29,789 nt of DNA from Schoenoplectus triqueter (Eukaryota; Streptophyta; Magnoliopsida; Poales; Cyperaceae), in the NCBI GenBank assembly GCA_964058805.1, contig CAXKVV010000967.1:1-29789 (forward strand), given 5' to 3'. Both the position numbers and the translations under genes were made by a program. The notes below the pieces were generated by a model. The model was not told the DNA's origin and ran no database searches. It saw only the letters and a list, made by a program, of their open reading frames with translations. Shown piece after piece: positions 1 to 9,810 of this stretch (the stretch's first letter is position 1; every line of letters starts with the position of its first letter).

Positions 1-247
1 TTTATTACAGCAATATGCCATTATATTACTTTCCTTAAATATGTTCCTAAAAATATATCCGTTGAAAATAATTATATTCAAAATAACCCTATAATTACAC
101 CTCTAAAAGTCTAGCACAATTCCAGCACAGCTAAATTTATTCAGAGATTTTCAAAAAACATTTGAATAAATTTTCTGGGAATTATGCAGAGATTTTCTTG
201 AATCATCTTGAACATTATATACCGAACATCATTGTTTGTTATCCGAT
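1..247. other. AT-rich intergenic DNA
   Basis: No open frame, RNA gene or recognised repeat is visible. The sequence ends where the unit 1 promoter block begins. The matching junction before unit 2 (about 12857) has different flanking DNA, so this marks the left edge of the duplicated segment as far as it can be seen here. Confidence 0.5.
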
Positions 248-597
248 GAGTCTCAATTAGGCAATCAAAGTGTATTAGTGGAAACTCATTTTATCTGGTG
301 ATTGACTATTTTCTTTTTCCGAGCTCATTAGGCTATTTTAATCATTTTGTAGTTTGCATTTTCTATTAAAAGCATTTCGAAGAGACTTCGGATAAAAGCA
401 AATGAAAGACATTTTTTATTAAAGTCTCAGGATTGCAATGAGTCTCGTCTATTTTTATAAAAAGAAATTTAAATTTCAAACACATATGATGCTTGCAAAG
501 TCCGTTGGCATGTCTTATTATTTAACCCTCATCGATCATACATTGCTAACACAATTAATATACTGTATTCCTCTATTAAAGTAAATTGGAAAAAACA
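248..597 (+). promoter_or_regulatory. Promoter block of J-protein unit 1
   Basis: This stretch is nearly identical to 12858-13221 upstream of unit 2, starting with GAGTCTCAATTAGGCAATC and running through a conserved core around 335-390 (GGCTATTTTAATCATTTTG, then TTCTATTAAAAGCATTTCG). Diverged copies of the same core lie at 10452-10963 (interrupted), 15664-15790 and 18831-18960. The segment homologous to the TATA box of the intact gene (19943-19950) reads AACAATGGATAAC here, so no good TATA box remains at that position. Promoter activity is inferred only from position and homology. Confidence 0.55.
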
Positions 598-1701
598 ATG
601 GATAACTTGAGAGACGATCCCTACCTCAACTTCTACAGAGGAGCTTGCTTTGAGGAGCCTTCAGTAATATTCAACCAAGAATGTTGGATCCCCTCTCCTC
701 CTTTCCCCTTCGTCCCTTTCTCCACCTTTGAGCCTTTCTTTCCCTTTGATACCTTTTTCCCCCCTCCTCCACAGTTTCCATGCTTTGTGAGCCCCTACCC
801 CTTCCCCTTCCCCAGCCCTATCATTCCCGAAAGGTCCCCGTACAACTGCACAAATTCTGAAGGGCTCCATAATGCCACCACGGAGAATCGAGAAGGCAAG
901 AGAAAGCGCAAGCGCACAACAGAAGGGTGCAAAAGGCCACACAAGCAACTGAGGAAGGAGATGGGTGTTGATTACTACATGGTGCTCGAGGTCGATCGGA
1001 GCGCCTCCAATGATGACCTGAAAAAGGCCTATCGTAAGCTTGCATTGAAGTGGCATCCTGATAAAAACCCCTCCAACAAGGAAGAGGCTGAGGTCAAGTT
1101 CAAGCAGATTGCCGAGGCCTATGATGTATGCGTCGTGCTTAATTTTCTTCCTTTCTTTTTTTTTTCTATTGTATTTTATTTTATCTTAATCGGTGAATGA
1201 CGATTGACATACACAGTTATTCAAGATCAGTGCTTGGAGACTTGGATGGCTTTGCTGCCTTCCTTGTTCTTTACTTCTTTACATTTGCTAAATTTGATTT
1301 GTCATCAACAAAAAATAGAAGCTCTGTTATGTTATTTTTACGAGTTTCATGTTATTTTAATTTGCTAATAGACTAAAATAGAATTACATATGTGAATTCT
1401 ACTGCCTCTAAATATACAAGCGATTATTTTTTTTTAATTGTAGGTTTTAAGTAATCCGCAGAAGCGTGCTGCTTATGTTCATGACTAATTTGTTGATGTG
1501 GATTGGTGGGTCCCCAGTCTTCTATTGGGACCCTCCGAATGGTTCTAACTTATCTTTCTGAGAGAGGCGTTCTACTGTTCTAGTTCAACCCTGAAAAAGC
1601 TGATGACAAATTTACCAGTAGATTCTTTGGGTTTTCCTTTTCCAAACTATTTTCTGACATGGGAATGTGTGTCGGATGGGCTACTGTTTACTGAAATGTG
1701 C
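598..1701 (+). pseudogene. Truncated class II J-protein (DnaJ/Hsp40), copy 1
   Basis: Exon 1 (598-1125) has a Pro/Phe-rich reading frame (residues 1-121, with a basic KRKRKR run). It continues in frame into a J domain starting at the ATG at 961 (MGVDYY...), with helix [10 protein letters not shown] and an intact HPD. The intron runs from the donor at 1126 to the TAG at 1441-1443. Exon 2 opens with VLSNPQKRAAYVHD and stops at TAA 1486-1488, giving a protein of 190 aa at most. Beyond the stop, out-of-frame remains of exon 2 can be aligned to the intact gene as far as about 1700 (for example the stretch matching [10 protein letters not shown]). The rest of exon 2 and all of exon 3 are missing. 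Retention of the intron shows DNA-level duplication. The first 121 residues align with the 5' UTR of the intact gene, so translation may really begin at 961. It is either a pseudogene or a stand-alone J-domain protein. Confidence 0.8.
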
Positions 1702-1902
1702 TATTTGACTTGTTAAGTGTTAACTTGATATTTTATATTTATGAATTATATGATCGATCGAGTGTTTCTTATATTATCTCTGTTTGAAGATTTGGTTACA
1801 ATTGTAATTTGAGCTAAGTTTGAATGCCAATTTTTTACACTTTGATTAAAGCTTGAATGTCGAATTGTTATTGACATATTATATAATAGCCGCATGACTT
1901 AT
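1702..1902. other. Downstream part of J-protein unit 1
   Basis: This non-coding DNA is homologous to about 14330-14570 in unit 2 and is cut at 1902/1903 by the Copia insertion. The homology resumes at 6849. No gene is visible. Confidence 0.6.
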
Positions 1903-2363
1903 TGATAGAATTAGAAGTTGGTAGATAAATGAGAAAAGATAAGAGAAAGATGGATAAAAATAAAAAATACTTTCTATTGACTCTTATAACTTTCTTACTT
2001 ACAAAACAACAAAATACAACTCTTTATATAGACTAAACATCTAAAAAAACTCTATAAATTCATAATAAAACATATAATAAAAACAGAATTCTAAACAGCA
2101 CCCTTTCAGCTGACCCCTGTCCACTAAAATCACCATAACTTTCTGTATGAAATTCCAAACGACTTGAAATTTGAACCATTGAAAACTAGGCTTCAATAGA
2201 TTTCCATCCATAAATCATACACTAAATTCCACATCCATTTGCTCCTTCAAATACTGTCATTAATCAGCCTTAAAATTCTGCCAAAGTGCTGAAGCCAAAG
2301 AGTCTCCCTTTATTTTTCTAATTTATTTAACTTTAATACTAAAATTAAGTTTATCTTTTAACA
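1903..2363 (-). repeat. 3' LTR of the Copia element
   Basis: This 461-bp LTR matches 6392-6848 along its full length, with scattered substitutions and small indels near 1960-1970, 2065 and 2338. In element orientation it starts TGTTAAAAGATAAACTTAA and ends AATTCTATCA. The pol frame runs into it and terminates just inside. Confidence 0.93.
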
Positions 2364-3094
2364 CCCCCTCTTAAACTTAATTTTTTTTCATCCTTCATGC
2401 TTAGAAGCTTCTTGAATTTTTCAAACTTCATGGTTGGCAATTGTTTTGTGAAAATATCCGTCACTTGATCTTCACTAGTCACATGTATCAACTCGACATT
2501 CTTCTTCTTCACTTCCTCTCGCATAAAATGAAATTTCACATCGATATGTTTGCTTCTTTCATGATGAACTGGATTTTTCGCCAACTCGATTGCCGACTTG
2601 TTATCCAAATAGATTGGTGTAGCCACATCTTGAGTGAGATTGATCTCCTTGAGTAATCTTCTTAGTTAAATTGCATGGCACACGCATGTCGCCGCCGTAA
2701 CATATTCCGCCTCACATGTCGAAAGTGTCACAATTGATTGCTTTTTTGATAGCCAAGTGAATGTCGTATCTCCCATGTAAAATGTAAAGCCGGATGTGCT
2801 CTTTCTATCATCGGTATCTCTGCCCCAATCACTATCCGAATAGCCAAAAATTGCAAACTTATTAGTGGAATAATCATAAAACAAACCAAGTGATAGAGTA
2901 CCTCGGATGTAACAAAGAATTCGTTTGATAGTCTTCCAATGCGTCGATCTCGGCTCCTCCATATACCGGCTTACTAAGCCGACCGCATATAAAATATCAG
3001 GTCTAGTGCATGCCAAATACCTCAAGCTACCAACTAGACTTTTGTATAAAGTCACATCAACTACCTTCCCTTTGTCATGCCGAGATAACTTCAC
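2351..3094 (-). pseudogene. Copia pol remnant: RT end and RNase H
   Basis: The minus-strand frame covers the end of the RT domain (SLVGSLRYLACTRPDI) and a Copia RNase H. The RNase H carries DSDWGRDTDDRKSTSG, SKKQ, STCEAEY and, after a break, the final DNKSAIELAKNP and RSKHIDVKFHF segments. A TAA at 2666-2668 interrupts it at a position that is usually Trp in this family. The last part (2626-2351) stays open to its natural stop inside the LTR. The frame differs from the RT segment upstream, so there is an indel near 3095-3110. Non-functional. Confidence 0.9.
2364..2375 (-). other. Polypurine tract
   Basis: Directly next to the 3' LTR the minus strand reads TTTAAGAGGGGG. A purine-rich run at this position is the expected primer for plus-strand DNA synthesis. 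Confidence 0.8.
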
Positions 3095-4093
3095 ACCACA
3101 ATCAACCCAACCGGTGTGCTAACCGGCTTGCAATCCTCCATCTTGAATCTTTTCAAAATTTCTTTTGCATAACCCTCTTGAGAAACAAAAATTCCTTCAT
3201 CTTCTTGCTTTATCTCAAGACCAAGAAAATAGGACATAAGTCCCAAATCGGTCATTTCAAACTCTTTCTTCATGACCCTTTTGAACTCATCAATCATTGC
3301 ACCGCTACTACCCATAAAAATTAAGTCATCAACATACAAAGATACAATCAACATATCTCCATTTTCAATCTTCACATATAACGCATGTTCATAAGGGCAT
3401 TACACAAAACCGTGTGATTTAAAGTATTGATCAATCCGGGTATTCCAAGCTCTAGGAGCTTGCTTCAAACCATACAAAACCTTCTTTCAAATACCCGAGA
3501 GGCTGCTAAATGTATACTTCTTCTTCCAACACACAATTAAGAAAGACTGACTTCACATCCATTTGATAAATACGTCATTTTGATTGAGCCGCAAGAGCAA
3601 TTAAAAGTCGAATGGTCTCCATTCGAGCCACCGGTGCAAAAACCTCCTCATAGTCGACACCGGCTTGTTGCTTGTAATCTTTCGCCACTAATCTTGCTTT
3701 GTACTTCTCAACTTCACCTTGAGAGTTCATCTTCTTCTTATACACCAACTTGACACCAATTGCCTTATGACCTCTGAGAAGAGAGGTGAGCTCCCAAGTG
3801 TCGTTCTTCTCGATTGCACGTATCTCATCATCCATGGCGGCTCGCCATTTGTCATCTTTAATCGCCTCTTCAAAGGATATGTTATCGCCTTGAGCCAAGA
3901 GACACACCAAATGTAACTCACTTGTCACCTCGTATAAGTCATGGATGCTTCTTGTTTTGGGAGTTTTCATCTCATCATCCGATGAAGATGCTTCATATGG
4001 TGTAATTGGTGGCATATCTTCATCATTGTTGCATGGAATGCTCAAAGGTGTGTGTATCTCATATCTTGTCTTCTCATGACAAATCTCCATCAT
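3091..4093 (-). pseudogene. Copia pol remnant: reverse transcriptase
   Basis: From 4093 to 3575 the frame covers the region before RT and the RT start ([20 protein letters not shown], then [12 protein letters not shown] and [14 protein letters not shown]). Stops follow at 3575-3577 (TGA) and 3506-3508 (TAG). A deletion and frame change around 3480-3500 removes a short stretch before the YGLKQAPRAW-type motif, and a TAA lies at 3400-3402. The frame from 3375 to 3091 then carries the catalytic YVDD box (about 3325-3336) and the FEMTDLGLMSYFLGLEI motif. The active-site motif is intact but the polypeptide is broken several times. Confidence 0.9.
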
Positions 4094-4105
4094 TGTGCTC
4101 CAATC

Positions 4106-5176
4106 TCACATCGCTTCTTCGTTCACCTGTACATCACGACTAATATGTATCTTTTTGTTAGTGGGATCAAAAAGTTTATATGCTTTAGACCTCTCATCAT
4201 ACCCAACAAAGATCAACTTTAAACTTTTATCATCCAATTTCACACGCTTTTGGTCCGGTATGTGCGTATATGCTACGCTACCGAATACTTTCAAATGTGA
4301 TACCGAAGACTTAAAACCACTACATGCCTCTTGTGGTGTTATGTTCTCCAAACTTGATGTCTTACACCGATTTAACAAATAAACGGCACAATCTACCGCC
4401 TCCGCCCAAAACTCTTTTGACATGTTCTTACTCTTAAGCATACTTCGAACCATGTCGAGAATGGTCTGATTCTTGCGCTCCGCGACTCCATTTTGTTGTG
4501 GCGAGTATGGCGCCGTCAAGTGATGCCGAATACCATGTTCTTCACAAAAAGAGTTAAATGCGGCCGAAATAAATTCACCGCCTCAATCCGATCTCAAAAC
4601 CTTGATATAAAAACCACTTTGCTTCTTAACAAAAACTTTAAATTTTTAAAAAATTGCAAAAGCCTTCGATTTTTCTTTCAAGAAATAAACCCAAATTTTA
4701 TGAGAAAAATCATCAATAAATGTTATGAAATACCGGTTTTCACCAATTGAGTTTGGCTTGATCGGTCCACAAATGTCGGTATGCACCAACTCGAGAGGTT
4801 TCTTTGCTCGACATTCCGTCATCGTTGGAAAACTATTTCTTGAGTGCTTGCCAATCACACACCCTTCACAAAACTTATCATAAGAATCAATTGATGGCAA
4901 TCCCCGAACCATCTTCTTACTAGCCATTTCTTTTAGTCCTCCAAAATTCTTGTGACCAAATCTTAAATGCCACAACTAATTTTTATCTTCTACATAAGCC
5001 TTTAAACATGTTGCCTCAATATTCATCAAATTCAATTTAAACATTCTATTATTGGTCATCTCTACTTGGATTATTAGCCGATTACTATTATCTCGTAAAT
5101 AAAGAGATTGGTCTTTCATAAACACCGTGTAACCACGTTCCAATAATTGTCCCAAACTCAAAATATTACTCTTCAT
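4106..5176 (-). pseudogene. Copia pol remnant: integrase
   Basis: All pieces lie in one reading frame cut by stops. The pre-integrase region has NILSLGQLLERGYTV, then HLRFGH and CEGCVIGKH, an HHCC-type zinc-binding site. The core domain has HTDICGP with the first catalytic Asp, FIDDFS, a second Asp just before a TGA stop at 4583-4585, and PQQNGVAERKN with the catalytic Glu. The C-terminal part carries FVGYDERSKAYKLFDP. Stops lie at 4976-4978 (TAG, in place of the usual Trp before HLRFGH), 4646-4648 (TAA), 4583-4585 and 4106-4108 (TGA). The DDE residues survive, but the protein cannot be made as one chain. Confidence 0.9.
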
Positions 5177-5209
5177 TTTTGGGACATAATAAATACTTGA
5201 GATAAACTT

Positions 5210-5749
5210 TTATGTCTCATCTTTCAACTTAATCAAAATGTTACCTTCACCTTCTACACGCACTTTGGAGGCATCACCAAAAGAAACATGACAATTTGCT
5301 ACTTCCTTCAATTCGGTGAACATATGCTTGTAGCCGCACATGTGGTTGCTTGCATCCATGTCAAGGTACCAAACATTCTCCTTTTCGGGACCGTTCTCCT
5401 TGTTAGCCAATAACACCACATCATTATTCTCGACTTCCTCCTTGGCTACAAAATTAGCATTCTCCTCCACCTTCTTCTCGGAATAACATTCACTTGCATA
5501 ATGACCATATTTACCACAATTATAATAATCAACATTGTACCTATTTGATCGGCCGCCTCTTCCACGACCGTGTCCTCTACCGCGTGTATAGTTGTTCTTG
5601 TTGTTACTTCTTTCATCATTTTCACCTTGTCCACGACCTTCTCCTCGTCCTTGGCCGCGCCCACGGCCTCGACCTCGGCCTCCATTGTCGTTTCCCTTTT
5701 GATTAAAGGAAAATCTTGCTTGCAATGCTTGATCCACCGGCTCTTGTTA
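5210..5749 (-). pseudogene. Copia nucleocapsid zinc knuckle and protease remnant
   Basis: The frame has a Gly/Arg-rich basic stretch (about 5690-5560), then a zinc knuckle reading YYNCGKYGHYASEC. The first Cys of the expected CX2CX4HX4C motif is Tyr here, so zinc binding is probably lost. The protease active site reads WYLDMDASNHMCG. The catalytic Asp is kept, but the usual Thr/Ser-Gly after it has become Met-Asp. TAA stops bound the segment at 5747-5749 and 5210-5212. Confidence 0.88.
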
Positions 5750-6367
5750 GCTTCTCTTCATTCTTTCCTCATGTGCTAACAAAGACCCATTCAACTCATC
5801 AACCGTCATGGACTCAAGGTCCTTCGATTTTTCAATTGTCACCACAATATGGTTGAATTTCGGATTGAGAGATCGCAAAATCTTCTCTATTACTCTCACA
5901 TCTTCTATTTTTTCACCAAGCCTCTTCATTTGATTGATCACCGCCAATACTCGCGTGAAGTAGTCTCCTATCGACTCACTGTCCTTCATCACAATCGACT
6001 CAAACTCGGCTCTTAAAGTTTGAAGCCGCACCTTCTTCACTTTTTCAGCTCCAACCACCGAATTTCTTAGAATCTCCCATGTATTTTTTGCTCGCATCTC
6101 ATTGGCAATTTTCTCGAACATGTCGTCATCCACACCTTGATGAATGATACTTAGAGTGTGTTGATCGTCTTTTCTCTTCTTTTGCAACGCCGCTATTTGA
6201 GCCACCGTAAGAACGGTCTCGTCTTCGGAGGTTTCGTATCCCTTCTCGACAATGTCCCACAAGCCATGAGCGCCAATGATAGCCTTCATTCGCAGCGACC
6301 ATTTATCATAATTGATTTTGGTTAGAATTGGATATTGGAAGGAAATATTTGAGGTTTTTGTGATCAT
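5747..6367 (-). pseudogene. Copia gag remnant
   Basis: The likely gag start is the ATG at 6365-6367, only about 9 nt past the primer-binding site. The frame also extends upstream into the LTR, but that part is not expected to be coding. The protein has the UBN2/gag features of Copia elements: [21 protein letters not shown] near the N-terminus, [19 protein letters not shown] in the middle, and [18 protein letters not shown] followed by [10 protein letters not shown] at the end. It stops at a TAA (5747-5749) in the same frame as the zinc knuckle downstream, so one nonsense mutation separates the two. Confidence 0.9.
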
Positions 6368-6376
6368 TTGAACCTT

Positions 6377-6388
6377 GCTCTGATACCA
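6377..6388 (-). other. Primer-binding site (initiator tRNA-Met type)
   Basis: The minus strand reads TGGTATCAGAGC, three bases inside the 5' LTR. This is the standard plant Copia site complementary to the 3' end of initiator tRNA-Met. Confidence 0.93.
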
Positions 6389-6391
6389 ATT

Positions 6392-6848
6392 TGATAGAAT
6401 TAGAGGTTGGTGGATAAATGAGAAAAGATAAGAGAAAGATGGATAAAAATAAGCAAACACTTTCTATTGACTCTTATAACTTTCTTACTTATAAAACAAC
6501 AGAATACAACTTTTTATATAGACTAAACATCTAAGAAGACTCTAGAAATTCGTAATAAAAACATATAATAAAAACAGAATTCTAAACAGCACTCTTTCAG
6601 TTGACCCCTATCCACTAAAATCACCATAACTTTCTGTAGGGAACTCCAAACGACTTGAAATTTGAACCATTGGAAACTAGACTTTAATAGATTTTCATCC
6701 ATAAGTCATACACTAAATTCCATGTCCATTTGCTCCTTCAAATACTGTCATTAATCAGCCTTAAAATTCTGCCAAAGTGCTGAAGCCAAAGAGTCTCCCT
6801 TTATTTTTCTAATATATTTAACTTTAATATTAAGTTTATCTTTTAACA
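6392..6848 (-). repeat. 5' LTR of the Copia element
   Basis: This 457-bp LTR has TG/CA ends and matches 1903-2363. It is followed by TTGAT (6849-6853), the better-preserved target-site duplication. As the 5' LTR it would have carried the promoter; a TATATA stretch lies at about 6514-6521. Confidence 0.93.
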
Positions 6849-7079
6849 TTGATTGTCGTGTGTTTTAAAGCATGTTGGTCATTGGATAATGTTGTTGCGC
6901 GAACTACGTTTTACTATTTCAGAAACAAAAATGAAAATGGAGTTCTCGGTTTTTAAAAAAACCCAATAAAAAAAAAATAAAATGTCACTAAACGGGCCTT
7001 TAATTATTTAAGTTACGACTTTTAGTAGATCACTGGTACAAAACATGAGCTAAAGATCTCTAACGAACATTTCATAAAC
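6849..7079. other. Continuation of J-protein unit 1 after the Copia element
   Basis: The sequence is homologous to about 14565-14740 in unit 2: TTGATTGTCGTGTGTTTTA, then a GCATGTTGGTCATTG-like motif, GCGCGAACTAC, and at the end a motif like ATCTCTAACGAACATTTC. The homology stops at 7079, where the Mutator-like element begins. Confidence 0.75.
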
Positions 7080-7096
7080 CACGGCTGTTTATTGCA

Positions 7097-7290
7097 GATT
7101 TTTTTTATATTTTAGTAAATAAAAAAAATAAAATAAATGAAAATGGTAAGATTATCCCGAAAATTAGTCCATATAGCTTGGACTGATTTTGAAACTCAGT
7201 CCCAAATTTTTTTTTACGTTTGTGTGTGTTATATTAAAAATAAAATACAACAGTCAGTAGATTGATCTAAACTATTACAATAAAAATTAA
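7097..7290 (+). repeat. Left terminal inverted repeat of the Mutator-like element
   Basis: Inverted match to 8304-8519. It contains one copy of the 23-bp palindrome GGACTGA...TCAGTCC at 7180-7202, whereas the right arm contains two, which explains most of the length difference. Confidence 0.75.
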
Positions 7291-7448
7291 AATAAAGTTT
7301 TATAAAGCCAAATATAAGAACGATTAATGTATTATTCTAAAATAGTATCAAACAAATAAAAACATTACAACAACATTTAAAATCTAATTGTTCTGATAAA
7401 TATAACAACAAAAAATATAAACACACTGATAATCTAAATCATGCTATG

Positions 7449-7790
7449 TTAGAATGAGCTCGACCTCGAGTTGGCATCATGTTGATACGATCCTCCATAT
7501 CATCCATAATCATTGAAATACGTATATTCCTTCTCCTTCCTTAAATTGATTTTTGCTGGATCCGACCTAATGACTGGACCGTTGTACATTGGTCAATCTT
7601 GTTTATTGTCATAACTACGCCAATGACCAGACCATGTGCTAACGTACTGAGTGTAATCCAGTCTTCTGAATGAACAAACAACAAGCAAGCGGTCGCATGA
7701 GATGCTGGTCAATTACGGTTTCTGACACCAACAATTACCAATTCTCGTCATCGCTAATTCAACCTCATATTTCATTTCACCTCTTCGTCC
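7449..7790 (-). pseudogene. C-terminal fragment of a Mutator-like transposase (SWIM zinc finger)
   Basis: One minus-strand frame reads NCWCQKP-stop-LTSISCDRLL..., then RRLDYTQYVSTW, then PMYNGPVIRSDPAKINLRKE, ending at TAA 7449-7451. This matches the end of MuDR/FAR1-type transposases, where a SWIM finger (CxC...CxH) is followed by a YxxYV helix and a W-x-YxGP-x-I-x-PDP segment. The last SWIM ligand, expected to be His, is Arg here. Three in-frame stops (after QKP, before PMYNGP and after the FNDYG segment) make it non-functional. No DDE catalytic part is visible, so the element is internally deleted. The assignment rests on motif recognition by eye. Confidence 0.6.
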
Positions 7791-8303
7791 CTATTATTTC
7801 AAATAAAAATTATAAATTATTGCTTAAATTTTAAAGTTGAATATACGCGGCATGAATATCGTAACCCGTGCCGGTTGAAGTATTCAGGATTTGACCTCCG
7901 TGATACACATTGATCAGCAATATTTTTGTCTCTACAGTATGAACGATAAACCCTATTGTTAGTGTATTTTAATTTTGCAGCAAAAAATAATAGTCGAAAT
8001 AGAAAAAAAAATTACAATATTGATGAGACAAGAGTGGTGAATACGGATCGGCTCTAGATCTATCGAAAAATAAATTTTCAGTTGGAAGATCTTGCAACAA
8101 TAACAATGACGATTTTGAAGAAATGGTTGGTTGAAGGAAGATGAAGGAGAAAAGTGCTGGGTGTGCTATATAATAGCAGAATGTTGGGACTGAGCTTAAA
8201 ACTCGATCTCAGATGTCTGGACCGAGTTTTAAACTCAGTCCAATCACCTGCAATTTTCAAATACACACAAACGTTATAATTTTTAAATACTGGGACTGAG
8301 TTT

Positions 8304-8519
8304 AATTTTTATTGTAATATTTTAGATCAATCTACTGATTGTTGTATTTTATTTTTAATATAACACACACACAAACGTAAAAAAAAACTTGGGACTGAAT
8401 TTGAAACTCGGTCCAGCCAATTGGGACCGAGTTTGAAACTCGGTTCGGGCTATATAGACTAATTTTTGAGATAATCTTACTATTTCCATTTATTTATTTA
8501 CTAAAATAAAAAAAAATCC
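8304..8519 (-). repeat. Right terminal inverted repeat of the Mutator-like element
   Basis: Inverted match to 7097-7290. It carries two copies of the GGACYGAxTTTGAAACTCGGT palindrome (8392-8414 and 8424-8446) instead of one. Confidence 0.75.
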
Positions 8520-9810
8520 GTATTTATTGGGCTTTCCTCCGAAGAAATATAGCATACATTTGACTCGTGATTTCGGTTATAAGGATATATGTGAGATTCG
8601 TGTCAATACTTTTCGATACGGTTGAAGATCTATTTCAGTGCATTTTGAGCACAATTTTGACTGGGACTATATCACACGCACAACTAAACAAGATATGCCA
8701 CAGAATATCCTATAAATCCGCAACAAATCCTTCAAAATTCAAAATGGGAGCAAAATTCAAACTTAGCCAGTCTGCCCGTGCCTTCACATATTGACGCATT
8801 CCTACTGCGCCAATACGATTTGTGCTACAGTACATTTTGAGTTATATATATTTAACTTCTAAATATCTTTCATTTTAATTATTTTTATTACACTGCTTTT
8901 ATTTCATATTTATTTTATATATAAATATATTATATATTACTATAATCATATTTTAGTTTTTTTAAATTTTTTTATATTACCACATCTATATCGCATTGAA
9001 TACGATATCCGCATCCGTACAACCTACAAAATAACCACAACCAAATTATCACAACAGATACCACCACCCAATGAACCAACATCACATTCTAACATCCTCC
9101 CGACATATCTGTGCTAGAACTAGATATACCTGTTCAAACATTAAAAATTAAGAACTAGGTGTACCTGTTTAAATGGAATGTGAACCGGTTATCGAGCCAG
9201 ATTTGATTTAAGTGGTAATTAAATAGGTCCGATATGGGATAATAAAATGGTCAGTATATTGTTGGGCAGTGCTGAAGCCCAATTGACTTGGGCCTTCATA
9301 GTTGATGAGGCCTTCTTAATAAAAATGAAACAGTCCAAATAAAACCAACCATTCTTCTTTTCAAGACTTCAACTTCATATCTTTTTCATTTTCCCCAAAA
9401 CGCATAATTCTGCCATTAGACATTGTTTTGGATGCATAAATTAAAGAAATATAATGGAAATAATATAAACCTATAACTTTACGAATTAAGAGTGTATTTG
9501 AATAAAAGGGTGGGTTAGTGAGCATAGACACTAATCCAAATTTTTGAAATAGTAATGAAACCAATTTTTGATTGGTTTACTGAAATAACTAACTACTATG
9601 TATTTGAAAAAATATCTTCTCTTTCAAATATAAAATAACAAATTAGAATAGCTACTAACTCAAAAATTATATTCTTCACCCCATCCAAAAAGTAAAAAAA
9701 AAAATCAATTAACAATGAGCTATCAACTATTTGGTTTGAATTATTCCAAATCTTTATTATTATTCAAACTTAAAAGCCAAACTATTTGGAATCCAATTTT
9801 CAACCTGAAT
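8520..9810. other. AT-rich intergenic DNA without a recognisable gene
   Basis: This stretch lies where unit 2 has 14741-15413, but the two do not align by eye. It contains a short direct repeat (about 9116-9175, AACTAGRTRTACCTGTT twice) and a GCCCAATTGACTTGGGC inverted motif near 9278, similar to site II/TCP motifs of plant promoters. No supported coding sequence was found. Confidence 0.4.

Larger units (their letters stand above)
1903..6848 (-). mobile_element. Degenerate Ty1/Copia LTR retrotransposon
   Basis: Two LTRs (1903-2363 and 6392-6848) begin TG and end CA and enclose a gag-pol region read on the minus strand. A primer-binding site lies at 6377-6388 and a purine tract at about 2364-2375. 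The domain order is gag, protease, integrase, reverse transcriptase, RNase H, with integrase before RT, which is diagnostic of Copia. The right flank reads TTGAT (6849-6853) and the left TT-AT (1899-1902). The uninterrupted paralogous site near 14562-14572 reads GACTTGATTGG, so the 5-bp target duplication was TTGAT with one G since lost on the left. By eye the LTRs differ at roughly 27-30 positions (about 6%), so the insertion is not recent. The element carries at least nine nonsense codons and two frame changes and cannot be autonomous. Confidence 0.95.
7097..8519 (-). mobile_element. Deleted Mutator-like element with long inverted repeats
   Basis: About 194 bp at 7097-7290 reappear inverted at 8304-8519. 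Both arms contain a poly-T/A tip, a TAAGATTATC motif, an ACGTTTGTGTGTG-like motif and the inner ATCAATCTACTGA motif. Arms of about 200 bp and a 1.4 kb body with a transposase fragment fit a non-autonomous Mutator-like element. The tips are degraded and I could not find a convincing 9-bp target duplication. A TATATAATAGC-like promoter site near 8167-8176 faces left. Confidence 0.7.

Noticed and set aside
661..1056. Minus-strand open frame opposite J-protein copy 1 (and similar ones opposite copies 2 and 3)
   Set aside because: They are antisense shadows of the J-gene exons, kept open by the GC-rich composition.
7097..8519. Clean 9-bp target duplication for the Mutator-like element
   Set aside because: Several alignments of the degraded tips were tried and none gave matching flanks, so none is claimed.
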